Below the pieces are notes generated by a model. That model saw only the letters and a list, made by a program, of their open reading frames with translations. It had not been told where the DNA came from and did not search any database. Below, piece after piece: positions 13,401 to 27,560 of a stretch of 64,000 bases of DNA. The position numbers were made by a program, and so were the translations under genes. This stretch comes from Rhynochetos jubatus (Eukaryota; Chordata; Aves; Eurypygiformes; Rhynochetidae). Numbering within the stretch: the first letter of the stretch is position 1; each line of letters begins with the position of its first letter. Location of the stretch: NCBI GenBank assembly GCA_027574665.1, contig CM050657.1:27713408-27777407 (forward strand). The letters run 5' to 3'.

Positions 13401-16400
13401 GTGCATACAGGTACGTGACGGTTTTGTGGGACATTGGTCCGGGGAGGTTGGGGCAGAGGGTTGTCCTGGGGTGTGCTCTTTGGCCTCTGCACCTTGTCCC
13501 AGTGAGGGCTGTGAATCCTTCCATTCACTGCAGTTCATCAGGACACACGAGAGTAGATGTTTTCACCGAGCTCCAGTGTGGCCAACCTGCAGGTCACTTC
13601 CCCAGGAAATGTCCCAGGAATGCTTTACCTGCCAAGTCCTTTTTCTTGCAGCTGCAGGTGACCTCTCATGGCCTAGTCACCTCTTCAGGGAAGCATGCCA
13701 GGGTTCTGGGGAGATGTTACCAGCCTCCCAATGTCACTTGAGCTCATTCTCTGATCCTTGTGGTTGCAAAAAGAGTCTTGGTTAAGTTACGATGACACAA
13801 GTCTTTTGAAGACTGTGTCAGAAAAAACAGAGCTGCAGCACGTTGGCCTGTTTCACAGATGATCCTTCTTTTCACCTCCATTGATAGCCACAGAAGTTGG
13901 CATTGGATAACCAAAGGATTAAGTCTCAATCCTACTGAAAATGACATGTACTGGCTGCTCTGGGAATCTGTCTCCTGGGCCACAGGAGCACAGCAAGGGC
14001 TTTCTGGCCGTCTCTTCTTTTCTCTTTGGGGTCCCAGTCATCCACTGTTGACTCCTGTGTGTCATGTAGACAAAATGACATGCTGCCTTAGGGAAAGGAG
14101 CGGAGCCTCTGCCAGTAAAGGCCGGAGGTTAAAGCCTTGTCAGCAGGTGATCTATTTTGACTGCATCACCACCACCCGTGTGCTGTCAGGATGCAGAAAG
14201 CCCTAGAGTTGCCATTCCATCAAGGGGCTTGCTGCAACCTTATTTTTTCTGTGTGTGATGATTTTTTTTCTACTCCACACTAAACAGGGAAAAAGTGGCA
14301 TTTAACTAACACTCCTTTACACATTTCAATGTCTAGATGCACAATTGTCAAGATGAAAAAGAATTGATTATGAAACTTTTCCCCCTCCTTGAACAGCGGT
14401 CTGAATCTCCTGGCTCTTTTCCTCATTTTCATTTTTCAGAGTCACTTTGGGGTGTTCTTTGAGAGCACATGAAATGCAGTGACAAAAAGCAGAAAGGGAT
14501 CTTGGTTATTTTCAGCCTTTTTTGCCCCTTTCATGCAAATGAGGGGAAGGCAAAGCTTTTTTCAGTATTTTTCTTTAATGGCAAGGTCATCAGAACTGCA
14601 TATTTATTGTAGACCTCATATTATAAAGTGTTTTGTAAAAGACTAGGATAAACACTCTAGTGATGTTGTTGACACTGGATAAGGTGATGCTATGTGTACC
14701 TTCCTGTTCCTTTGGCACACAGCTTTTGCTGTCTGTAATCACCAACTCTCCACCCTCGTCTTGCAATATGGAAATAAGTGAAATCTAAAAAAGGAACTAA
14801 ATGTCTTTGATACAGAAATTCTCGGAATGACTGATGGAAAAGGGTCCTTCCCTTGCATGTTTCCTGTTTTGAGATATTGGTAACAATCCTGCTTTTTATG
14901 GTTTTATTATGGGGACCGGCCTTTTTAGTTGATATGTACTTGCAAGACAGACCTTAAAAATTTTTATAGAATATATGGCTGGGCTTTTTTTTAATTTAAG
15001 AAATGTAAATAATTTTTCCATGCACATTAGCAGTTAGTTTACAGATATATGCATTACCTACAGCAGTTCATGAGATAATGTGTAATTTAAGTAGTGTTTT
15101 CTTCTAGTCAGTCATACTAAACCTCCTACTCCAAGGTCAAGTTCATGTTTAAATGGCATATAGTATGTCTACTGTGTTGCCAAAAAATAAACAGTATTTT
15201 GTCATTACTATTTTGCATAATTTAAAAAGAAAAAATTGTATCCTTCTATGTGTTCATCTGTACCATGACATTTTGCGTTAAGACAGAAGACAATGCTTTT
15301 GGCGGAAAACGCTGTCAGTGTACCTCATGGCCTTTAATGTGCTGGACTTTTTTGGTAATTAGTTGTACCTCTTTGGTGTCACAAAGTTGCACCAACCTGC
15401 GCTGAGCTTTTCTACAGCTTGTAGTCAAATTCCACATGATCTGCAAAGGCTCTTTCCTGAGCTCAAGCCTTCATGCTCACTGTAGCTGACAGTCATTCTT
15501 CTGAGTACATTAAGTTTTACTGGGCTGAGCAACCACCACCTGCTCAGTGCTCGGATTTACTGCTTACGCAGGAGCTGGTTTGTATATAAGTAGTGTTACG
15601 GTGCCTCCTGCTCCCTGAGCCACACAGGACAGAGACCAGGGGTCTGCAGGAGGCTGGGTGACAGTGTCACAGGGAGGTGGCCTGGCTGGCAAGCTCTAGT
15701 GTTCAGCTCTTCTGTGGCAGCTGCAAGTCCCACCTGAGCATGAACCCGGTGCAGAAGACAGAACTGCTGTAGACAACCTTCTGCACCGCATGCAACTGTG
15801 TGTAGCACCAGACGAGAGCTACCATCACCTGGCATGACCCTGCAGCCCCCCAGGAAGGGGATTTGTACAGATAGGAATGTAACTTAGGGGGCTTTCTTTG
15901 GGTGCTTACTAATGGTGTTTAGAACAGGAGTTGCAAGTAAGTCGAGGTGTCTGCTGGAAGCTAGGAGATTCTGCTTTATGTAATTAAGTAAAAATACCTG
16001 CTGGAGGAGTCAGGTGGGTTGTTGTGGTTGGAACATAGCTCTGACTACTTATAGTAGTTTTTGTACAGTTCCCTTGCTTAACATGATGGCTCTCAGCATA
16101 TTAGCGTTTGAATACATTGGGGAATTCAGCTACCATGTAAAAGGAAAAAAAAGTCAGGTCTGCTTGTATAAAGGACTGGTATTCACAGAAGGTTACACCT
16201 TGTTCAAATTCTGCTCCTTCATGCATTGGTGCCTGATGGAAAGCTGAAGGTGAGAACATTAGGGAATCCAACTAAGGGCAGGAAAATAAATCTTGTACTC
16301 ACCTAGTGGAATGCTAGGTGGTGAGCAAAAATGCAAGTGCTGCTTTCTTTCCCTTTCAGATCCATTTGGTCCTTCTGGCTGGTGTAGATTTCAAAGTAAT

Positions 16401-16960
16401 GGATTCATGGCCTTGACTTTTACAGTAACAATAGTATTTCCCAAATGTAGTCAGAGATCTTGGGGAGGATATTTGAGTTCCAGTATTCAAGAAGGACACA
16501 GTATTTTAATTCTACAAAACAAGTACTGCTTGAAACACTTCCTGTAGTTTCTGAGTTAGTCTAATGACTTACAAGTCACAAGCAGAGCCAAATACTGGAG
16601 CAGGACATTGCAGGTGAAGGCAATTCCGTTTTGAAGCCAACACCTCAAGAAAACGTATGCTGAAGAAAGTAGCAGATTCTTGGATCGAGCTCTGCTGCTT
16701 TATCACGGCCCCTTCTGAAGACAATGACAGGAAGCATTCCTTTTAACATACATACCCACACTTGAAGCTTGCCCAAACTCACCAGCAGCATGGCTGCATC
16801 ACTACAGATGGCTGGACCAGCCCTCTGCCCAAGCTGCTATCTGCAGACCGTTGATACAGGAGGAAAGGTCAGGTTAGTGGTAACCAACGTACGCCTGCAC
16901 GTTGCAGTGCAGGTACAAGGTTGTGGAGGTTGGGCTAATTTTTCTCTTCTTCTCTGAGTT
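10473..16960. other. Unique intronic sequence
   Basis: No exon or repeat family was recognised. A somewhat GC-richer stretch at 13400-14210 carries overlapping open frames of up to 128 residues in several frames, and another lies at 15596-15850. Neither has a known domain, and neither looks coding by composition. Confidence 0.5.
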
Positions 16961-16970
16961 TCCTTTTTGT

Positions 16971-17003
16971 CACAATTTTTGATAATTGTGAAAAATTATC
17001 ATC
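16971..17003. repeat. Two overlapping small hairpins
   Basis: CACAATT and AATTGTG flank a six-base loop at about 16971-16990. The overlapping pair GATAATT and AATTATC flanks GTGAAA at about 16981-17000. The two foldings are mutually exclusive. They may be chance in AT-rich DNA. Confidence 0.4.
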
Positions 17004-17599
17004 TTCACTAGAAACTTCTGTCAGCCTATATCTGCTGTTTGTTTATCAGGCCTGAAAAGTGGATTAGGACCAAGATCATTCTTGTCAACTATGGCAGAAA
17101 TACTGCATAATGTTGCTTTTTCCATTTCCAATCTGAACAGCACAGTGAGAGCATGCTGATAGTTAGGAGCTGCACTTTGAACGCTGCAGGTAGAGATTCC
17201 CATAACTTTTCCTTCTTACTGAACAGAGCTCAAGAATGGTAGAGAAAAGTGTGAAGAAGATGAGCTCAAAGCAAGGCAAAGAAACACATAGCATAAATCA
17301 CACAAAAGTAAAAATATTTCAAATGTTTAGAATTCTTCTGGTCTAATATCACCAAATGTAGGAAATGATAAGCCAATATCTATTCTCTTAGTGCGCTTTC
17401 TCACTCTACAGATCATTAGTTAATTATTGTCAGCCATGACTTTTTTTTTTTCTTAATTCAATAATCATGTTTTCCTCCTACAAAAGAGTTGTGATCAATC
17501 GAAAAAGCATTATGGAGACTTTCAAAAATTCTGCTCTGTAGGAAATTCTACATCTTCCAATTGTTTTCTTTCCAGCTAAAACCAAAACGAGAGTTGTGG

Positions 17600-17623
17600 G
17601 CTGGTTTGTTTGGTTGGTTTTTC
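17600..17623 (+). repeat. T/G-rich tract
   Basis: A short run of T and G only, of the same kind as the tracts at 4031, 10261, 19700, 44888 and 48911. Confidence 0.6.
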
Positions 17624-19699
17624 CCCTGGTGAAATGAATTTACAAAGCAAGGTCCACACTTTTTTTTTTTCTCTGTGTAATTTTAAAATGTTGAAATTAA
17701 AGGTCACTTCATGTTGAAACATCTACATGTTAAAAACTTCAAATGTCAGCGCTGAATACTGATTCACCAGATATGCTCACTTTTGAGTTTTTTTCAACAT
17801 AAAACACTATCAAAACTGGCATAGGCTGCAGAAAGTCTTGCTTGCAGCAAAATCCTTTGTAATTTTCTAACATAAAGTATCCTGTCAGAAGATTCCAGAT
17901 AAGCTTTGGTATAAATGTGTGAGTGATATTTAGGAGATGTAAAAAAACAAATAATAAATTCTGAAAACATTAATTCTGCTTTTTAAAAGTGATCAGCTGT
18001 ATCTGTTCTCCCTACCAGGCAGCACAGCTGTGGATCTGCCAGATCCCTTTGATGCTTGTTCTGTGCTGCGGGTTTGCTGTATTTCCTGCACTAGTGACAG
18101 CAAGAAAATACACCCCTATAGGCTTTCAGTGAAGTGCAGAAGGGGCAATTGAGCAGCATTTCCTAGATTAATCCAACAAAGAAGTCTAGAGGCAGGAAAA
18201 GGAGCCTGAATTAGTGTACCCCTAATAGGCTGAGATTGCGTGAAGGCCAACAGTGGTTGGTCTGTGTTCATTTCAATGGGCTTTATGAACCATCAGTGAT
18301 TCAAGGTGCTGCTTGTTTCGTAGTACTTGTTACCAGCCTTGTGGAAGAAACTCTCCACCACCAGCATCAGTGAAGCAGAAAGAGGAGAACAGAGAGAGCC
18401 AGCAGTGGAAATGAAATTCTCACCTGTTTCCTGCCAAATCAAGAGGAGCAGAGTGGTCAGATACAATTATGTGCTGTCAGTGATTCACAATCCCACAACC
18501 CACCCTCTCCATTTCTTGGTTTGGGAACTGAAAGTCTCCCATGTCCTCTGCAGTATATGGGAACCTTCTGTCAGCTTTCAGCTAAGAGGAGGTAAGGTCT
18601 CTACAAAATGACCACGGAAAAGTAGCACACAAAGATTAATTTATGAGTATTCTTCCAATATAATCCTTCTCTAGCCAATGTACAGTGCTGGGCTGTGCAT
18701 TGAAGAAGGCCTTTTAATTTCACTGGAAAAGCAAATTGAACTTTCACTTGAAATTTTAATTTTCTATGCATTGCCTTTTTTCCTCACTTAATTCCAAGAT
18801 TGTAGATTTTACTGTTAATATTTGCATACTTGACTTTATTTTCCCCATTTTTCAGTCATGTAGATCCAATCAGGAGAGAAGAAAAATTGAGGTGCTTGTT
18901 TGCTAATGGTAGCCATTTCCTAGACAGGCTGTTCTGGGGCAATCCCAGTACTTCAAGAGACCTGCAGCCAGGACTGCAAAGTTTAGACTCCACCTGTAAA
19001 AGCCCAAACATGGCAAATTCCATATTTAGTGTCTTTGTGAACTGATTGTTGTGTTGACAGTCCTGTGTGTGCGTTGAGAGCTGCAGTTCTGCGCAGTGCA
19101 AGGTTTCATGGTATGCAACAGCCGCCAATTGTTTTGTGAAGTTGGGCATCTCTCAGGTTTGGAAACCACAGCTGCGTCAGTGAGCAGATGGTGAACAGAT
19201 TCAGCCATTTTCAGGTTTAATTTTGCACGATATCCCGATGTAAATGCCTCTACTTATATGACCCAGGCATTAAAGTTGTAACAGAAGTTGCCTGGATGAG
19301 CAGGATTGCCTGAATGTTTACTGTAAGGCTGTAGGTAACAGCGTTAGAACTTGCAAGGGGGTGTAAGTCTCAGTATGCTGATGACTTGCCAGAGCTGTTG
19401 GTTTAAAAGGCTGCAGGAGTCTTAGGATAGCTAAGGTGAGTGGAACTTGTTCACAAGGGTGAGCATAAAATAACAGCTTGAGAAAGAAATATACTGCCTG
19501 CTAATTTTCTCTTCTTCTCCATGAAGTCAAAGCATTAATCATTTTAGGTTGAACTAAAACAAATTTCGGGTTGTGTGATCAAAACGGATTCTTTGTCTCC
19601 TCAGTGGTGTCTTCAACTTGCAAGAGTTTTCAGTTTCTTCATTGTGATCATGAGACCACAGGATATAAAGATCTAATCTTGCTTGGTTTACCACTGCTG

Positions 19700-19734
19700 T
19701 GGTTTTTTGTTTGGGTTGTTGTTTTGTCTTTTTA
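19700..19734 (+). repeat. T/G-rich tract
   Basis: An almost pure T/G stretch with GGTTTTTTGTTTGGG at its start. Confidence 0.6.
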
Positions 19735-22700
19735 AAAAAGGCTTGGGATATTTATTAGTACCAGTCAAATACCAGCAGAAGTGTAATTTGATGAATAATT
19801 TGCTTGACAAGCAGTGGCAAAGTTCCTTGCGTGATTCATACTCTCCGATTGCCTCACCTAAAGCTTTGTAGTTGCTTTGCTTTCACTGCTATGTCCTCAG
19901 TTGTCTCTTTGCAATACTTTCTGCTGAAAGTGATGCAAATTACTTTTCCCAGTCCTTTTCATCTTTCTCTCCGTGTGTGCCTGGGTAACAGTGAAACATC
20001 CTAATCTGCAAGGTTTTGAGCCTGTGGTGGCTAGGGCTTTTATGGCATGCACTCTGAGCCCACTCATTTGAGCGTAGAAGGGGAATGTGGAGTCCAGTTG
20101 TTCATTCTTTTGAGCAATCGTCTCTTTCAAGCTGACGAAGCATTCTGGGGTGAATTGAGCTTAATCTTAGAAGTAGCCATTTTTCTCCCACTGGAGTTGT
20201 AGAACCTCATTTCATAGAGGATTAAAAATTTATTTTTCAGCCTAAAGCAAGTAGGTTTCTGGAGTAGAGTTCTGGGTCTCTAGCATGTCCCATTTTTATT
20301 TCTTTTTTGTATTTATGAAGTGCCTCAAAGCTCCAGGAGGAGAGAGGTCTTCGCAACAAGGCACGATCTGTGACTGTTCTTTGTAAGATGGAGTTTCTAC
20401 TTACTGTAACAGCTGTGTTGCTATTCATTTAGGTCCTCTATGCCTACTCATGAAGGAAACAGTTAAGACAGTTTGGTCTTTATCCTCTTCCTTGCAGACT
20501 GGTGCTTTTGATGTGCTTTTTGTTGCTTTTTAATGTGAATGTGATGGGTCTGTGGTCAGGTCACGCTATACCCACACTGGAAAAAACCCAACCCTGGGTG
20601 GTCAAACCCCCCCAGTTTTGTAATTATAATGAAGGTTTGTATGTCTGTTCTCCTGATTGCCTCAAGTGAACCATTTCCTGACCATGCTAATAATGCATCC
20701 TGTTACAATAACCATGTCTCAACCACGTTAGACTACCTGTTGACTTGGGATGGTAGTTGTAAACAGAAAAGGGAATGAAGCACTTCTGCAGAATATGTTA
20801 AATTTCCTTCCAGTTTGATTTCACTGTATTTGTCCAGATGAGGAGCCAGAAATCTATTCCATCTCTTTCCAAAAATCATTAATTAATACCTTCTCCAACT
20901 TTTCCCAAACCCATAATTTGTCTTGGGGCAGTGAGGGCCGACATCAGATCTAATGCAGCTTCCTTTATTTCCGGGAGTAACATTTGGGATGAACTCATTC
21001 CTGAACTTCATTTGCAATAAGTTGTTGGGGAAACGCTATTGTTTCATCTCTGTATGATTTATTTGTGAGTAGCCTTTTGCATTTTGGCGCTGTTAGAGTA
21101 AGAACGCTGATGTAGGGGTCCTGATTCAGCTCATATTCATTATTCATTTGTACTCCAAATACATAGATCAGTGTCTGCTGCCTGCTAGGAACCACCATGC
21201 TGCCGAAACTGTCAGAGATTGCAGTAAGCAAAACAAAAAGGGCACGAGCACTCCAGGTCTTTTAGCAATACTGGAGCAATCCTGCCTTACAATTGCATAA
21301 GCAAGCAACAAATACAGTGCCATCAAGCTACCTTTCTCATCTCAGCACTGCGTGATGATTAGTGGCTTTCCACCATGTGGAGTTGTTCCACCCCAAGGGA
21401 GATGAAATCCCACCTGAGAAGCTGCTCCTTCTTAAACTGATGCATATGCCAGCTGTTTCACGTCTCCTGTCTTTGAAGGTGTGACAGGCTGTGAAGGAAC
21501 AACCGAGGTGGCTGCTGACATCGCGTGTGATGGCTAGCAGGCTCTCTGCAGCCCGGTGTTCACTCAGCAAATCAAAAGCATTAACTGAAGGCAGTAGGCA
21601 CCGCATGCCATTTGACAGTAATGGTGTGTTAAACCCACTGCTGCCTGTACATTAAGGGATTACTCGTAAAATCACAATGCTTTTTGAAAGGATGCTCCCT
21701 GATTCACCCTCAGCCAAGTTTTTCCTGGCTCTGCGGGAATGCTTGGGAAAAGAGGGCACTAAGAGGAGTCTCACTCTGCCTCTTGACTGCTGTGAAAGGG
21801 CCAAAGATAAGCAGTGCCTGAGATTTGGAGGGATGCAGTGATAGTAGCTTCCATGTGCCTCTGGCACCCAGGAGGAACGGGGCCAAGAGAAGCAGCTTGC
21901 CCTTCTGATGTTTGTGAGCATGACTGAGGTCTTGCTTCTTACTGCAGGTGTTCTACAACTTTCTGTAAATCCCAGGTGCCAGCAAAGAGAACAGGCTAGC
22001 TAGGCTTCAGGCTGATCCAGTTTCTGCGTACCACTGCTGCCTACCATGTGGAAGGCTTTTGTATATACTGACGAATTACTTTCAGATTCCTTTGTTAAAC
22101 TGGCTGTAGAGCAAAATCTTCAAGAAATGAGGTTATGTTATAAACTGTCAAGTTTGAGTTAATTTCCTACGCACTTAAAAATACTTCAAAATTAAATATT
22201 TTAAATTTCTGGTCATGTTCATTTACTTGCTGTGGTTGTTTTAGTTATTCTTTCTCTCCAAGACAACTCACTCAAAAATAATGACTCCTTTTAAAGGCAC
22301 TGTGATTGGCAGGACTATTCCTAGTCTACAAAGTATTCTGTGATAGGTAATTTCCACCCATATTCTCTTTGCAGACTTGGGTTTGATAGGGTAGGTGCCA
22401 AACTGTCACGTTATAGCCTGTGGTAATTAAAATACAGGATGGCATTAGGACTGGTTCTGGATAATTACGTATGTTTCAAGCAAAGCTTTGACAGACAATA
22501 TCATGGAAGGTCTCCAGAATATTGGTTTAAAAAGCTCTTCTCATGCCACACAAAGCAGAGATTATATTTTGCAGGTAGGGCTATTTGGTACTATTTAACG
22601 TAAGAGATGGTTGAATGATTTGTGGAAAATAAGGTTATCTGACAAATTCAGCCCATATTTCAGTTCATAAATCATTCATAAGCTGATAGTGATTTCCACA

Positions 22701-23567
22701 ATGCATTCATTATTCATAAGTGCTCACTGAATAATTTGTGCAAACAAATTTCAGCCTATAGTGTACTCGTGAGTTGTTTTGTGTTTCTTATTCTTAGTAT
22801 GTTATTGTGGTGTTTGGATTTATTTTTTTATTGTACACAACTTTTAAGTCCAAGGGTAGTAGATAACATTGAATAGTTCCCAAAGCAAATAAAATTGCTT
22901 TTGTGTATGAGACAAAGAATATTTATGTCGTGCTTTGCCACTGCTGCTTTTAACACAACAGCATGGGTGAGTCTGTAGCTGCTTACACATTCCAGCAGAA
23001 GCCCACAAGGACGTGGTTCAGTTGGGCCTGTTCTGCCTATTCTGCTTAAGAATTGTAGAGTCCTAGTGCCATCCAGCTTCACATGGAATTTTCTCAAGGA
23101 ATGTTTTTATAGCAAACTGGCCCTCTTTTCTTTCCCCCCCAACAGAATTTTTGCATGTGCTTCCTTGATGCTTTCCTCTTCATGGAGACTGTGATTCACT
23201 TGGCATCCCCAGGCAGGGGAGTAGCGTCCTGGGGAAGGGAGAAGGGGTGAGGAGTAGGAGATAGTAACAGGGACATAAATAATAATAAAAAAATACCTCC
23301 TGGAGATTATGTTTCAGAAGTCCCCAGTAAGAGGGCTTGGGTTGATGTAATGAAATCCTCAGCTGTTTTTAAGACAGACAAGATGTTAAAATGTGGGATC
23401 AGTATCCTGTTGGCCAGAGGAAGGAGGGAGAGACTCTTTCTTGTTTGATCTCCGCTGCCATAAGCAGCATGCTAGTGGACAGTTACCAAAGAGGGCTTTG
23501 GAGAGCAGGATTTTCTTCTGTCTCTGCCATTGTTACGAAATGATAACTTAAGAAAAACATTGAACCT
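19735..23567. other. Unique intronic sequence
   Basis: Nothing recognisable. Open frames of 60-89 residues occur on both strands, without known domains. A C-rich run (23134-23141) is the only low-complexity stretch noted. Confidence 0.5.
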
Positions 23568-23636
23568 GTTTTCCTTTACTTCTCCTCACTTTCCTTTACT
23601 TCTTCCCTCTTTTCTTCTCCCCTCTGCCTGCTTCCT
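23568..23636. repeat. Pyrimidine-rich tract with a 20-bp tandem repeat
   Basis: Nearly all bases are C or T. TTCCTTTACTTCT occurs at 23571-23583 and again at 23591-23603, a period of 20 bp. Mirror-like pyrimidine tracts of this kind can form triplex DNA. No function is implied. Confidence 0.65.
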
Positions 23637-26600
23637 CGATTCAGACTATGAACTGCTTTCTGAAGGGAAAGCAGTTCCCTTTGCAGCTGTGCTGTATGTA
23701 TGATAGAGCCATGGTGTCATGGGAGGGATGCTGGAGACAGCAGCACTGGAATGTTCTGCCTGTGGGATTTTTCACTCAGCCTCTGTGGCAGTGGTGTAGT
23801 GTATCCTCTGTACCTCCCAAGTAATGCTCCTTTTATTGGTTTTCCTTCGTCATTTTATGCTGAAAGCTGCTGGTTCTGAGGCCATTGATCATTTCAGGAG
23901 TCTCACACTATTTTCCTTCCTTTATGCCTTGCCATGCTTGTTTTTAGTAATGAAAAAACCTCTCACTAAAAGACAGACGTCACTCCGTAATTGAGGATTC
24001 TGAGACAGACTAAAGTTCAGAAGACTTTTAATTCCATTAGCCTGTAGGAAAACAACTGGAAACAAGCTTTCAGTTTTCTATTCATTAGAGTGTTGATGAG
24101 TTATAAAAAGGAGTTGGTAAGGTACTCCTTAAGCAGATGTTCATATGTAAATTTGAGGCAAAAGAAATTTTTGTCAGTGGTTTGGGTTAACGGGCTGTTA
24201 ACACTGGTCTGTTTCAAAGCAATACTGAGCTGTTTCATTGTGAAGGGAAAGTAGAATATGGGATCAAACTGCTAATTACATCTGTACGTTTAATGTCCCA
24301 GGTTTTTTGTTGTGGGCATCAGATGTGTCAGGCACCAGACATCTGGAGCAATAAGCAAACCCCATCTTTTGCATATTAACACATAGGTACACGAGGTAGA
24401 GTCCTGGAGTTACTAATATGCATCCTCTTGATGAGAACGTCACACACATCTTAATTATTCCTGTTTGGAAAGCAATAAATAGTAAGGATATCTGATATTT
24501 GTACAACTGCACCATCCAGAAGCTCTAAGGAATATTAAAATCAGCCTCGCTTTTGCTGCTAAATGGCATTTCTGAGGTCCTGGGCATTGAGTACAGCTCA
24601 TGAGAAAATCTGAGGGACTGGCTATTTGAGATTGCATTTGAATGCTAGAATTAAATCAGCAAAACAGGATACAGCCCAGAATTCCTGCAAGATGTGTGAT
24701 GTTTTTCAAGTCGCATTTGTCAGCCAGTGTCCCTGTTCGCATGTCAAGAGGAGAATCTGGATAACTTGTTCAGGAGGTCTTGATACCTCTGACCTAGTAG
24801 GAAGAAAGATGAAGACTTTCATCTACCAGATAAAAGTGTAATTTCATGATGACAATACCTACTTGGTGTCAGACACAACATGGTGAGCTGTTACCGTCAT
24901 TGTATCAGACGGCAATATTTGCAGGTCTGTTTAGAAATAGTTCCCTTATTTGCACTCACTGGTTCTTCACTGGGAAGGAGAGTAGAAATGAGCATCCCCA
25001 TTGCCATCATTGGACATTAGCCCAGTTTCTGAATTAAAAACATTTCCCATATGTGATTTTAGGCACGGAACCTTGGTGTTTGGCCTTCAGTCATAATTCC
25101 CCAAATCCAGACAGCTCTCAAAAAATTGGGAAAATTTAGCTGAAGATCAAATTCTGTATTCAAATTTCACTGCCTGTTAGATGCTCTCATAAGCTTTGCC
25201 AATCTCTGCACCACAAAAACAAAGCTGTGATTTCCAAATAAGATGCAACTAGTTGTTCTGCTGGAGTGGGATTGGATAGTTGTGAGAAACATTTTCTCAT
25301 GTCTAAAAGTAAGCCTTCCAAGGTAGGAACAGAGCACGCTTGGAGCAGTGTGTTTACTGAGAAGAAGTTTCTGTTGTGCCTCCGAATCAAAGGGCTGTGT
25401 GAAAGAAGAAAAGGGCAGGTAGAACTTCTTAGCTAGTTTTGCTGCCAAAACTAGTGTTTGTAAAGACTCACCCTCACTGTAAAATGACGAATAATGTACC
25501 ATCTGATTTTGATGGAAACAAAAAAGCAGGCATCTAAATTAAAGGGCTCATTTTTTACAAGCCCTCAATACTTTAAAAAGTACTACTACTAACAATTACA
25601 GTTGAAGAGATGCCATTATGCCATATGCCCTTTCATTGGTCTCCGGGGAGCATTTGTAACTACACAGAGATAAATGTAAGTTAGTGCTATGATAATTCAA
25701 CCATGTGTGTCATGTGGTACACAGAAATTATATACTATTTAATAAAAAAGCTTCATTTAATTAAGCAACATTTCATTTAAAAACATGTACAGGAATTTAT
25801 CTTGCATATAAAATTAAATAAATATATCTGTCATGGAAAGGACCAAAATTCTGTAAGCAGTAGCTGAAGATTACTTGATGGGGTCTGAAGACATCAAGAC
25901 AAGGTATCAACCTTCATGTCCTCTCACACATTGTGCTTAAATGATCTTTTCCTTCTCCCTCTGCTTTACTGGGTACTAATCAGCTGTATAATTGATTTGG
26001 CAACACTTTCATTGCTTAGGTTATCAGTCCATGTTTTTTACTAAATTCAGCCATCCTTACGTCAAAAATATATATGAGCTTTTGAATGGAGAAATTCACA
26101 GCTGGAGATTTTTGATCACTCAGTAAATAACAGACACAGTGGAATTAATTCCGTTTCTTCATGTTCTTGCTCTAGATTTTCTTTCTTTTCTAAAGACTTA
26201 TTTTAAAGTTTATCATTTGCCTATTGAGAACACACATTTGTACATTATTTCAGTGGAAGGAAAAAATGCTGTCCGTGTACTCTTCCTTCCCTGTTCAAGC
26301 AGCTACCCGTCTGAAAAATATCCTTTTTTGTTTTGCCAGACTTGATCAGTTCAACACACTTGCAGAATTTTCCTTTTCCCCCAGCTACTCCTAAATACTT
26401 CCATAGCTGAGAAAGATAATCTTTCTGTAGCTAGCTGGTGGGTGTACTATCCCAGGCCAGAATACCCTCCTTAAAACAAGGAATCCCTCGTGAAAGAACA
26501 TCCGGTCCTAATTCTGGGTAGGGAATTGGAAATCACTAGGTGGCTAAAAATTAGATTCTTGTTATGAATAAGCTGAACAAAGTTGGAATCAGTTATTTGA

Positions 26601-26745
26601 CACAAAGAATTGCAGAAAACAACCCAGGGCTAGCTCCTTCCTAGCTCCAGGTGGTAGAAGGCTTCTCACCCACTCAGCTAGAAACAGCATCAAGATCCAA
26701 ATAACTCCAGTATCTTAGTGGCTGTTTGTTTGGTTTTTGTCTGTG
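23637..26745. other. Unique intronic sequence
   Basis: No gene or repeat family recognised. Two overlapping minus-strand frames at 25167-25502 (up to 111 residues) have no known domain. Confidence 0.5.
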
Positions 26746-26769
26746 CTCCTTCTTTCTTTCTTTTCTCTT
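26746..26769. repeat. Short (CTTT)n pyrimidine run
   Basis: An imperfect CTTT tetranucleotide run with flanking pyrimidines. Confidence 0.6.
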
Positions 26770-27239
26770 CTGACAACCTAGCTGTCAGGAAACTAACCTG
26801 CTGTTTAGTCTAATGATGTGTTTACATTTATTAATCAGCTGGAATATATATCTTCCTCAATGTGACATTCCTCCTTCTTGCCTCCTCCCCCACATCTAAG
26901 CTGGCAGCATTCAGAGTGATGAGTATCTTTCTTCCTTTTTCACTTGAGAAAGTGGCACAGAAGTTAAAGCACTTCAAAGAGATTGTTATCGCTCCATAGC
27001 TATTGTATAATTAAACAACAACCTCCCCATACCAATGTACATTCTCCTTGATCTTTAACTACAAAACCAAGAAGAGACGTCTCCTATGTTTGCCTCACGT
27101 GACAGATGAGCTTTTCACCTTCCTGCTGTAAACTAACTTGGCCATGTTGGACAGGAGATGAACCTAGGGCAAAGAGATTTGCAGGCAGCTATAGGAAACT
27201 ACTAATATAATCTCTCTCTCCCAATTGATTAAATTGTGC

Positions 27240-27560
27240 AAATGTGTGATTAATGATAGCTTGTTCAAATGTGCCCTTTTAAATATAGGACAGGATGTGT
27301 GCAATGACTTGCAAGATTTAATGTGGAGCTATAAGCTACGGACAAGGGGACGCTTTGCTCGTCCCTTTTGCTCAGCATGTCTCAAATAGGTTTTTAGCTG
27401 TAGCAAATTAGGTAGAGCTAGATGAAATGAGAGCCACCTCCGGCTGAATTATCCAACGTAAAACAGCTTTAGCACGCTATTTTTAGATTTAAATATTCCT
27501 GCTTCACGGTGGGAGATGCCAAAGTTAATCTGCTTATGAAGATTCGGACTTCTAACTTCT
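27240..27560. promoter_or_regulatory. Possible conserved intronic element with a MEF2 site and hairpin
   Basis: CTATTTTTAG at 27477-27486 is a perfect match to the MEF2 consensus. Upstream, GGGACG (27347-27352) and CGTCCC (27360-27365) form a six-pair hairpin around CTTTGCT. The stretch keeps several CpGs in an otherwise AT-rich context. Motifs are seen directly. Enhancer function and conservation are inference. Confidence 0.25.

Noticed and set aside
13399-13785. Plus-strand frames of 128 and 108 residues
   Set aside because: Two different plus frames are open at once with unrelated products. The composition looks like GC-richer non-coding DNA.
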